In this document: positions 50,501-61,700 of the stretch, one piece after another | Numbering within the stretch: the stretch's first letter is position 1 | Layout of the letters: each line of letters starts with the position of its first letter | DNA from: Trichoplusia ni | Lineage: Eukaryota > Arthropoda > Insecta > Lepidoptera > Noctuidae | NCBI RefSeq assembly: GCF_003590095.1 | Contig: NC_039478.1 | Coordinates: 6,014,001 to 6,078,000 of the forward strand | Direction: 5' to 3' | DNA length: 64,000 bases | Translations under genes and position numbers: made by a program | Notes under the pieces: generated by a model | What the model saw: the letters and a program-made list of their open reading frames with translations, nothing else | What the model was told of the DNA's origin: nothing | The model's database searches: none

Positions 50501-52335
50501 TCTAAACATCTAGTGATAATGTAAAGTCAAAATCAAACAAATTATGTACTATTCATTAAAGAATATATAATATGCAGCTTCTAGATAAGCAGACGTTAAA
50601 GACAAATTAGTGATCAACAAAATCCTTGATTATTAATTTCGTATTTTATGTGAGAAACTTCAGGTAAGGTCAATACACAGTGTTTTTTAGCTCTTGTATT
50701 TGCAATATTTGTATTCTACTTGTGAACATATGGCATTGTATGTAGTCGAATTGTATAATTTTATGTAATAGCAAAATTTTAACCAAATAAACCAGCCATT
50801 ACAATAATCAATAAGTAGAAAGCACAACAAGATCTAAAGGAACAGTACTGTTAGTGGATCTACACAAACAAACACCGGTTATTGGCTTTTGTTGTTTCAG
50901 GGAAAGTTATAAATACCCAAAGAAGTTTAAATGCGCCTATTAATGGTATGTATTTCAAAATGTTAATTATCTGTTAAAAATAATTATATTTCATTTATTT
51001 ATGACTGCAATTCAGTTTGTCCATCGCAAGTTTGTTGATTGGAATTCCAAATTAATTATTTTAAGAAAGATACATTTCAAGTACACATCACATTTAGTGT
51101 TTTCGTAAAAGACAAGTGCTAATTCATAGCTGAATGATGAACATAAATCTACCTTTAAAATGAGTATAACTTTGAAGACTTTGTGATTAGATTTAATATC
51201 TTTCCTAGAACAACTATTTAAGTATATTCAGTACTCAAATATTTCTATCTTAATTCTACTGATGTTTAATAATTATTATGAATTTATTTTGTGGCAGAGA
51301 CACCTCTTTCATTAAGGTATATATATTTAAAATTTTCATTAGAATTATTAACTATCTTTTCAGGAGTATTTCATAATTAGGTACTCTATAAAAAAATCTC
51401 AAGAGAACATGCCAAGTTTCAACAGACAACTACCAATAAAACTAAAGATAAGCTTGTCAATAAACAACATTTGGTAAAGTTATTGACTGTGTGAATCTGT
51501 TAACTCTTGATAATGATGCTTGGTGCTAAAGAATGGTAAAAATGAGTCAGTCCCCAATCAGTTAATTTTAGCAATGATAGAGTATGCCAAATAGATTACA
51601 GTATGTAATTGTCGTTAGCAAAAATTACAAGGCAATTGAGTACAAACATATTTCAACTGTGTAAATAATAATTGCTACTTTATTTACTACTTTCTTATCA
51701 CTACTGCGCGCCATAACTTTGCTTAACTTCATAATACAATGTATTGATAAAACGGTTGCTACGATATTTTATAACTATTGAATAAACTACATGCATAGAC
51801 GCCGATGGACATGTATTAGATATCGTCACTAAAAAACATCATCAAGGACGAGCGATGTCGCGTAAATGACTACAAAATATACGCTTCCTGAGAGGCATGT
51901 AAACGATGTTTGTGCGATACACACCATTGCGCAACACACGCAGGCGCTACCCTTGAGATCGAGGTTATAAAGCATTCATTAACTTTACAACTTACAATGC
52001 CAAATACGCATTTAAGCTATTCACCAACTACAAAGCTCAAAAACCCAACATTTTATGTAAATACACTTACGGGCTCCTATATTTCCTGCTCGAAGCTTTT
52101 GGCGGGGGCGGCGTCCTAGACCGGCTTCGGCTATGACCCCGAGACATCGCGGCGGGCTTAGGTGCCGGCTCGCGAGAACCGTTGCGAGTTCTCGAGCGAC
52201 TTCTCTGAAATCACCCAAACGATATTTTTCCCATTAAATATAGAACGACCCGCCGACAAAATAAAACACACGCGGCGGGAATGCTAGGCGGACATGACGG
52301 ACTACGTTTAAAAATAGTACCTCTCGATCCGACAT
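47569..52335 (-). CDS. tra2: Transformer-2 (Tra2) SR-like splicing regulator
   Basis: Seven coding exons in transcript order: 52335-52321, 52204-52071, 50411-50252, 48791-48663, 48556-48384, 48025-47975, 47728-47569. They sum to 822 nt (273 codons plus stop) with consistent phases. The protein starts MSDRERSRSRTRN. Residues 1-103 form the first RS domain. One RRM covers about 104-189, with RNP2 (LGVFGL, 112-117) and RNP1 (RGFCFVYF, 151-158). The Tra2-specific linker (RAHTPTPGIYMGKPT, 190-204) follows, then a Gly/Tyr/Arg-rich second RS region to 273. Family knowledge: Tra2 binds purine-rich exonic enhancers in the nucleus. In flies it acts with Tra on dsx and fru; in Lepidoptera, which lack a canonical Tra cofactor, its role is broader and less settled. 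The gene diverges from ValRS, with 449 bp between the two ATGs. Length is close to other insect Tra2 proteins. Alternative exon, acceptor and start options are described separately. Confidence 0.97.
47880..47917 (-). repeat. 13-bp stem-loop in the last tra2 intron
   Basis: AAAAATGGTATTA (47880-47892) and TAATACCATTTTT (47905-47917) pair perfectly around a 12-nt loop. It lies in the 246-nt intron between the last two tra2 coding exons, about 150 nt before the final acceptor. It could influence splicing or be chance. Confidence 0.7.
49390..49509 (-). CDS. tra2: Candidate alternative cassette exon of tra2
   Basis: This is a GC-rich island (about two-thirds GC) inside the AT-rich intron between the RS1 exon (50411-50252) and the RNP2 exon (48791-48663). 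On the - strand it ends at a consensus donor GTGAGT (49389-49384). It begins after CAG (49512-49510), with a perfect TACTAAC branch-point match at 49535-49529. Its length is exactly 120 nt. Entered in phase 0, as required after the RS1 exon, it reads 40 codons without a stop (TSQGTQPESL at the start, HSAHELT at the end) and leaves in phase 0 into ENPTPS. The encoded stretch is Ser/Arg/His-rich and includes RSERSPRKHG. The pyrimidine tract is poor, as expected of a regulated exon. An open frame of 40 codons is weak evidence at this GC content, so the call rests mainly on splice sites and phase. Confidence 0.55.
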
Positions 52336-52784
52336 GATATCAGACGTGATGAATCCGCCGAATAAAAAGAAGATAAAACGTATTCAATCTATTATTGAAC
52401 GTGTAAAGTTCAGATAAAATTTTACGAGCACACCTCAATAGCGTTTAGCAAGAAACGAAAAACAAAATGGCGTTGTGGTTAGTGTTGTGCTTGTCAGCAG
52501 TTAACAATAGTCACAAGTCAGTGAGGGGCATTAGTCAAGTAAAGAGCATGAATGCACTGTTTAGTCGATAACTTCATTAGATAGTGGAATTAAAAGAATT
52601 AATAGTCGATTAGTAAGCTACTTTATTTTTGAACGAAATTATGATAAAATAGTGATCGATAACAATGTTCAAATCAGGAATTCAGAACGAAGACTGTCTG
52701 TCACATCATCACCAATTTGATCATATTCAGGGAATGTGGTGTGGTGTGCGCTCAATATTTAAATTCGTTTAGATTTTCGTAAAT
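52336..52784. promoter_or_regulatory. Shared tra2 / ValRS divergent promoter region
   Basis: Only 449 bp separate the tra2 ATG (52335, - strand) from the ValRS ATG (52785, + strand), so both 5' UTRs and core promoters must fit here or overlap. The sequence holds ATCGATA at 52655-52661 (seven of eight bases of insect DRE), another CGATAA near 52567, and an AAAATGGCG motif near 52465. No clear TATA box is positioned for either gene. Head-to-head housekeeping pairs with DRE-type promoters are common in insects; the shared use here is inferred. Confidence 0.7.
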
Positions 52785-55700
52785 ATGACTGATAACGAAG
52801 TACAAAATGGTCCACCAGAGGACCAACCTCAAGAAAAGACTGCTAAGCAACTAGAGAAAGAAGCAAAAAAGGCCGCCAAGCTAGAAAAGCTTAAAGCGAA
52901 GTTAGACAAAAAGAGCGCAACACCAGCTGTGCAAAAAGATAAACCAGAGGTTCGTACATTAACAATATTTAAAATATGGAACCATTCACACCTTCTTATT
53001 GAACTTATCAAGCAAGTATTATAAGGAAATTACTGAAAATCACTATAAGTTTTTAAATTATTAGGTTAAGTCTTTAGCCACTACCAGCCTGGCATAATCG
53101 CTGGTGAAAGTAATAATGCAATTGTTTGTCACGTTGCGTCAACCTAAAGTCGCTCAATAAACAGAGATCTAAAACATTTGGAATCACAACTAAGTATATT
53201 GATGTTTTTGTACTGGATTCTGTCTATGTTGTTATAAATATTAATTCAATGAAATCTTTATTTATCTTTGAATAATCAGATAATGCATAAAATTTATACT
53301 ATATAATAAAAATTGATACGTTAATGCCTTGAATAATATTCTGCCTAGACATTTGAGTCAATACTGTGTAAATTAATTTGTTTTTGTATTATTATTTTGC
53401 ATACTAATTTCAATACAATGTTTGTGTGTGTGTGTGTTGTATTACAATAATTGATCGCAATTATTGTGTTATGATTATAATTTATTCAAAATTAATAAAA
53501 AAAAAATACTCAGACTAAATAAACTGTAAGATAAATTATGCTCACTATGCATATTTTCCTGAAAGCTGTATTTGTTTGGTGGCCTGGTAGTGAATACCTC
53601 TGGCATTAAATCCGCCATTGTACTTGTTTGCATAAGAAGTATTAATAAATAATATTTTATATTCTTATCTTTCAGAAAAAGGTAAAGGAAACAAAAGAGA
53701 GTGCGGTATACACAGCGGATACGGCACCAGGTGATAAGAAGGACATAGCGGGTGCTATGCCCGATGCCTACAGCCCACAGTTTGTGGAAGCTGCCTGGTA
53801 TGCCTGGTGGGAGAAGCAGGGATTCTTCAAGCCCGAGTATGGAGTAAGTTCAACTTTATACTGTAGTTCTATAAAACACAAAGTCTTTTCTTGGATGCTT
53901 GATCAGATCAGATTCAAAAATTTCTTATGAATATCTAATCTATATTTTAGATGAATTCTACTTTTAGTATAGAATAATAAAGATATAAGAGAGAATATAG
54001 GAGAAATACTGAGTCAATAAAATACTTTGGACTGCATCCTTGCACCCTAGGGGTTGACAATAGTTGAGAAGACCAAACCAAGCATCTATGCTTGACATGT
54101 TGCATGTTTGATCCCCACATAGGACAGCAGTTTGTGTGAGACATAAATGCATTTAATGAGTCTGGGTGTCTTTGTGCATGTGACTTGAATGTTTGTGAAA
54201 CATCCTACATCAAGGATTTCATTGCACACTGCGGGAGTCATTCTTAAAAAAAGGATCAAATAATTATAATATTATTTCTTGCTTTGAACTGCAATGTTAA
54301 AGAGGAAGAAATTAGAAATCAAGTTTATTTAAAATCTTAGTTTCTATATTGTTTATATATTTTCAGAGGAAATCGGTCCTGGAACCTAATCCTAAAGGCA
54401 AGTTTGTGATGGTGATCCCCCCTCCCAATGTGACGGGCACCCTCCATCTTGGACATGCACTGACCAATGCTGTGGAAGATGCCATAACCAGATGGCACAG
54501 GTAATAGAAAAGCTACTTGCAATAGCCCTGTGTTTTGATTTGACTATGTTGCTCTTCTGCCTGGCAAAATCCTCCCCCTATTCGTTATTTTCGTACTCAT
54601 CCGAGTGGTATATTAAGTCACCACGCCAAATCTACTGAGCACGATATGTCACGGCTTTGATACCCATGCTGGAACTTGATGTTTGATCTGAGTCTATGAC
54701 TTGATGGTATGTTTGCGTCTAGACTACAATTAAATTAATCAGGTAATAGAGCCATATAAAAACATGTTTTGATGGTTATACATTTAAATTGTTATATTTT
54801 TATCAATTTCGATTCAAACAACTGTATTCAATTTATGTATCCAGGGATTCCCTGGTCTTATAGCAAATTATCCAGCTCAGCTCCTCTGTGCAGAATAAAA
54901 ATGGACCATTCCAGTTGCAATCAAGCTTACCTCATAATCATTCTCAGTGCCTGCCATTCCTAAACCTTCTTTGTATATCCTAGGATGAATGGTAAAACGA
55001 CTCTATGGAACCCTGGCTGCGACCACGCGGGTATTGCTACACAGGTCGTGGTGGAGAAGAAGCTGTGGCGCGAGGAGAAGAAGACGCGCCACGAGCTCGG
55101 CAGGGAGGAGTTCATCAAGAGAGTGTGGGAGTGGAAGGAGCAGTAAGTAAACTAGCATAAAGACAGATTTAAAATATGATACTCGAAAATAGTGTTTCAA
55201 GTCTAAGTTTAGATTTCATTATTGTTTGAAAACAGTTAGCATCCTGAATGTCTGAGCATTTAGCTGTATTTTTTCTTAACTTTCTGCTGCGTTGTCCTCC
55301 AGCAACTATTTCGGCACTTAAAGAGAGGATATATTCTACCTAATCTTTTCAGTAAGTCAAAACTTAGGCTTTGTCAGCTTCACTGAACAGATAAGAATCC
55401 TTGTTTGGCAGTTGCTAAAGCTTCCTTGAGCTAAATCATGAGTTTTCTTCCCTGTAATATCTGTCAGAAGCAAAATTTCTAACTTTGATTCATATCTATA
55501 GGAAAGGCGTCCGCATCTACGAGCAGCTCCGCTCCCTCGGTTCGTCCTACGACTGGTCTCGCGTCCGCTTTACAATGGACCCTTCCATGTGTCGCGCCGT
55601 CAACGAGGCCTTCATAAGGCTGCACGACGCTGGCGACATCTACCGCGCCAACAGGCTCGTCAACTGGTCCTGCACGCTCAAGAGCGCCATCTCTGATATA

Positions 55701-58700
55701 GAAGTTGATAAGATTGAGATTCCTGGGCGAACTTTCTTGAGTATACCCGGTTATGATCATAAGGTAAGGTGTACATCATAATATTTTTGTTTATTGTATA
55801 ATGGCAATAGTAAAACGTCAAATAATTATTATTCTTGGACATAAGACCTGGAATTAATATTTAAAGTGTTTTTTTTAACTTTTAAGAGATTTACCGCATT
55901 AAATAATTTGTATTCTCTACTACTACTACTACTAATTTTTAATTCGTATTTAAAAAAAAGTTAAGATTTTTTTAGGAATTTACCGTAAAAACATAACAGT
56001 GTGTTTTTAAATTTATACTACTTTCATGAACAAAACAATAAAATATGATATTCTTCGGTAGGTGGAGTTCGGTGTACTGGTATACTTCGCGTATAAGGCT
56101 GAGACATCTGATGACGAGATAATTGTGGCCACCACTCGTATAGAAACCATGTTGGCTGACGTCGCCGTGGCCGTCCATCCTAAAGACGAGAGGTGAGAAT
56201 AACTTATCAAGAATGACACATAAAACCTTACCAATACCCTAACATTTAGTTTGAAAATGTGGACTGGACTTTTAGAAACAGTTTATCATTGTAAAAACAA
56301 CTTTAAGTAATCTGTATAAGGTTGAATTTGCAAAAAAAAATAGTTCTTATAACTATGAAATCAATTTTGAATTTTGTGCGGTATTGTATATGTTGGCCGC
56401 AATTGACATGAAATTAATAATAATATTCGATATTAAACTTTAAATCTCTTACTTTAAAGTTCATTTGTTAAAACCTTACTAAAATAGCCTCATAATATTT
56501 GTGGTTCTCAGATACAAACACCTAGTGGGCAAACACCTCGTTCATCCCATCATCAAGAGGACGTTGCCTGTCATTGCAGATGAGTACGTCGACATGAACT
56601 TCGGAACTGGTTAGTATGATGAGGGCTATAATAATATCATCATTCGAATAGGCCTGAAAAGCGTTGTCCTGCAGAAAATACTTGTTACGCCCAAGAATCC
56701 AAAATTTTAAATCAAATCTCCAAAAACAAAAATTAAATTCCAAAGTATTTATATTATTCAAAGTGTTTTATAGTAACTATCGTGAAACTGATTCATTATT
56801 AAATGATGCAGCGGTTTGCTCACGCGTCAGCTCATAAATGAGGACTCCGTTTGGATTCGAAACAAGTCGGACACTCCTGATAAATACGCATGAGTAAACC
56901 GTTGTATCATTTCATATCCTTTTTTTTATTTGTTTGAAAGCCCCTCTAACTAATCCTATTACAACTCCATTCAAGTACATCGTCCCTGACAGTCATCCCG
57001 ATAATACATGTGTTGTCTGAACCAGGTGCTGTAAAGATATCGACCGCTCACGACCAGAACGACTATGAGATCGGGAAGCGACACAACCTACCCTACATCA
57101 CTATATTCGATGACGAGGGCAGGATGTTGGACAACTGTGGACCGTTTGCTGTAAGATATACTCTATTTAGTAGTCCCTGATTCAGAGAAACTTGTTGTTT
57201 TGTATTTGAGTAAGCATGCATGCATTTGTACCAGACGGTTTGAAAAGTCTGTTAAAAATTAATGTTCCAAAACTTTGACCCAACGCCATCTAATTTCAAA
57301 CTGTGCAAAGCTTTTATTATGAGTAGTAAATAATAGATGAAATACTTTACACATGTATTTCTAAATATATACATACGTGAACTACACTCAGACGGAAAAA
57401 AATATCATGCTCATCTCTGTCCATTGTGGGAATCGATCCCACAACCTCAGCTATAAGAGTCAGATTCTCTAATCACTAGACCAACATCAAAGTGCTTGAA
57501 GCTTAATATCTGAAATTATTCAACTTTTCAAGTGCAAAATTATTCTGTACTCGGTATATTTGCAAAAAAAGTCCCAACAGTCAGGTTTGATCACCCCAGT
57601 CACCCGTTACGTTAATTTCCTTCACCGTTACATTGCTCTACCTCATATTTACACAATAATAATCTGCATTAACTCAAACTCAAAATATTTATTTGTATGT
57701 TAAGTTTGTATAGTTGTTAAATACATATATTGAAGTTCAGCTAAACGGCTTTTTTCAGGTGTTGCAATAATTGTAGGGTTTTTATACTCTTATATATTCC
57801 TCTATTCTATCATTACATATTATCAGAACAAGAATAAGACCTTAACCGTTACATATAACCTTTTTGGCCAGGGTATGAAGCGATACGACGTCCGTCGCAG
57901 CATCGTGAAGACCCTGGAGACGATGAAGCTGTACCGCGAGACCAAGGACCACGCCATGGTGGTGCCGCTCTGCAGCCGCTCTAAAGATGTTGTGGAACCC
58001 ATGCTCAAGCCGCAGTGGTCAGTAATACACATACACAATATTATGATTTTAGAGGAAATATGATAGGAGATCTTATTGTTAGTTGGAATAAGGTCGCTTA
58101 TTAAACTTCCCAGTTTATATGAACTCTATTTTTTTGTGCTCTAGTTTAAAAATGAATAATCATGATTGTCTTGGTTCCGAACCAAGTCAAAGTAAATATT
58201 GTATTTATACTAGCGGTCCCGGCTAACCCGTAAGCGACGTGTATATATTTTCTAGTATTTACTGTCTGTTAAGCTGTACATAGAGACAAAAAATATAACC
58301 TAGTAAATAGATTTATTAACTTTTAACTGAATGGCGGAAAGTGTTTATAGCTACCATTTTATACATTGTATGAAGGTTAGACTGTTAAACATTATTGACT
58401 AATGTCTGAACAGCACAAATTACAAATTGTTGTCATTGATTAATGTAAAGGGGTTACCATCAGACAAGTTCAAATAATTATCAAAGCCCTTATAATATTT
58501 AACCAGGTACATAAAATGCGACAACATGGCGGCGGAAGCCGTGAAGGCGGTCAAGACAGGTGAGCTGAAGATAATCCCGGACGTGCACGAGAAGATCTGG
58601 TACCACTGGATGGAGGGCATCCGCGACTGGTGCATCTCGCGCCAGCTCTGGTGGGGACACAGGATCCCCGCCTACAAGGTCACGCTGCCCAAACCAGAGG

Positions 58701-61700
58701 TGAGGACACTTTCAGCACTATTTATACAATTAATAATATTTTTTCACGAATGGTATAGGAATACAACAATAGAGAAAAGATGATCTTCTGGGAAGTCTAC
58801 CAGCAGACCTGCGATAAGAGAAGTGGGCTGGTTTATAGGATAAATAGTATGGAAAAAAGTAGGATAAAGTTAGGAAAAGGTGATGAATAGAAAAAACGAC
58901 TATGAATAAGAAAGAAAGGAACCAAAAAAACTTGTATGCTTAAAATGTAACGCAAATTGAAAGAAGTTACAGTAATGGGTTAGAGCCAAATTTGTCTACG
59001 AATTAATATAAAATATTTTCCATGTGTTCAATAGAATAATAATTTGATAATTTAGCAATTTATGTCTATCAAACCACCCTCTGTACGTATAACTCTTTGC
59101 AATCCCAGTCTCTATATAGATCGTATCGATTTCATAGTACCCATCGTATATTAAATTGTGTATAAAAAAAACCAACTTCAACCACGTCAAATATCGTATA
59201 AACACCGAGTCTGAAAAGACCCTTGTCTTAAGATTGTCGAGGGCTTCCTCGAACAACAAGACGCACCGTCTCACAGTAAGACGGCCCCGCGCCGCCGCCG
59301 CACTCGCTCGGGCCGCAAGAAGTCGCGCCGGATCCGCGCGCGACACGTGCCCGACGACGCGACTCACGACACTCGCGGTACTATTGTATGTGCGATGTTA
59401 TAAGCGAAACATTGATTCTCATTCTGTGTGTGGTTTTTTGTTTAGCTGCTGTCATTTGCATGGTGGTTTTTTGTTTTTTTTTCTAGATTTGTTCTGATAG
59501 ATGTGTTTGATGTTCGCTAGAGATTTTTTATGTTAATCTGTGAGGTTATCGGAGATGTTATACTGGTTTCCAGCTGATTAACCCTGAAATAAATTACAAT
59601 GTTAAAACAAGTTTCGACGTGTCACACTGATACAGTTATTTACTCTAAAGCAATAGTTTTAAATTTATTTTCGAAAGTTATCAATACCTCGGTCGGCGCC
59701 GAAACTAAGACAAAATCATTACGTCATGTCCGATATCCTTGTATTAGGAATAATAATGTAAATGTTACAAGTTATAATGTGAAGTTAGAGCATTTTTTGT
59801 TTAGTTAATTAAACTTTACTGCTAGAGACATCTCTTGTTCACAAACGGAATAATAACACTTCATAATTTAGCTGCATTTGCTTTCAATATGCACCCTAAT
59901 TTTATTTAAACTAAACTTCACATGACTTCGACGGTTTTCTTAAAAAATATACTGCGTTGATACGACGGTGGGGCGAATCTTTCAACTGCCAATACAAGGT
60001 ATTATTTTCAAGCTCTGTACCAAAAATCAATAAAATTGGAGCAGTAGTTCAGTCGCAAATGTTTTTTTAAGTTTTTGCAACGTTTGAACACGATGTATCT
60101 TTCCTAACAGCTGATTATGTCTTCATGCATAGGTCATTTACCTTACAACGTTAAATCTGAGTATAACGTACGATGCGTTGTTGCCACTCGGACGCAACTC
60201 ACAAGACGCCCGGCCGCGGCCGCCTTTATACCTACGAGATGGCGTATCATGCGCCGCGCTCAGCGCGCGTACGACGTTGCCGCTTTGTTCCCTAACTATC
60301 CAAGGTCAACTAACTATCAGCTACAAAGGGTGGTTGCGTTTCCCTCTGATTTGTTAGCTATTTAGTTGGTTTGAGAAGAAAAAAATGTCATTTTTGTTGC
60401 TTTTAATTTTTAACCCGTGTCGAATGAATACTAAACACGAATAATATACGTGGTGTAATTTAACGCCCATCCGTCTTATCAACCCTGTATGAAAATAAGC
60501 ACCTAAGACATACATTAAACTTTAGTTTTAACTTTTGTAATATATTGAGGAAGCGAATCAGCGCACATGTTAGCGCGCATAATATATATAAATAAGGTTG
60601 ACACTCCATCATTATAAACAATCCATTAATTCCTTACAATGCCATTTGGGTGTCGTTTAACGATACTAATGCACTTAATACTAATAATAATATTTTTTAC
60701 ATACAATTTAAGTAAGCAAAACGAAATAAAAATTAAAGAAACTTAGCCAAAAAAACGAAAACGAGGCGTGTATGAAAATGAATGATAATTCCATGTGACT
60801 TAGTAAACTACTAATAGACAATTTGCTGTAAACGATTTGAGTTTTGCTTGCATGGAATTGCCTGCTGTATTTTTTTTTATTATGTACTATACGTTCTTTG
60901 CTCCAGATTTCTAATGTAGTAGTTTTAGAATAGACTTTATTCTACCCCTAATTAATGTTGAAGCCTGCTTTAAAATAATATGTCTGGAAAATTTGATTTT
61001 TACCTTTTATAAGAATAAGAATAAGAATAAGAAAATTTTGGATCAGTAACTTTGCTACATTATTTTTATTTGTAGTAAATCCCATTTGTTTTTTTAATGC
61101 ATGACACATCAATACATCGTTGTAACTTGCAGGAAGTTCAAGAGCTGTGGGTATCAGCTCACTCCGAGGAAGAGGCTCTGGCTAAAGCCGCTGAGAAGTA
61201 CAAGGCGGACCCGAAGCTTATCAAGTTAGTGAGAGATGATGATGTACTGGACACGTGGTTTTCGTCTGGGCTCTTCACATTCTCCATCTTCGGTTGGCCT
61301 GATCAGACAGAGGACTTGCAAGTAAGAAGTTTGATTTGTGGTTTAAAATGTAGCTTAAAATGTCGCACGCACGAATAGCAAGTTTGTTTATAACAGAATA
61401 AGGCAATGTAATATGTCACAACATACTCAAAACGCAATCCAGTCTCAAGCTAAGCAAAGCTTGAATTATGAGTGCTCGACAGACATATTGCAGTCAGGGT
61501 CACTAAACACCAGAACAGAGTCTGTAAACAATCACAATGAACGACCTTTATGCAAATATAAAATGTATGTTGCTAAGTTAAGACTGATTTTCTATAATTA
61601 GTTGTGTTTGTAGTTTCCGATGCGTAGACTAAAACTTTCATCTCATCTGGTTCCTCAGTAAATAACGGAAACAATATAATAAATGTGTTTTTCTAAAACA

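Noticed and set aside
50248..50524. Ala/Arg-rich open frames over the tra2 RS1 exon
   Set aside because: Shadow frames of the Ser/Arg-coding exon 50252-50411.
59156..59497. 113- and 123-codon frames on both strands in the ValRS intron
   Set aside because: They arise from the GC-rich patch, have Arg/Ala-rich low-complexity content and do not continue the ValRS frame.
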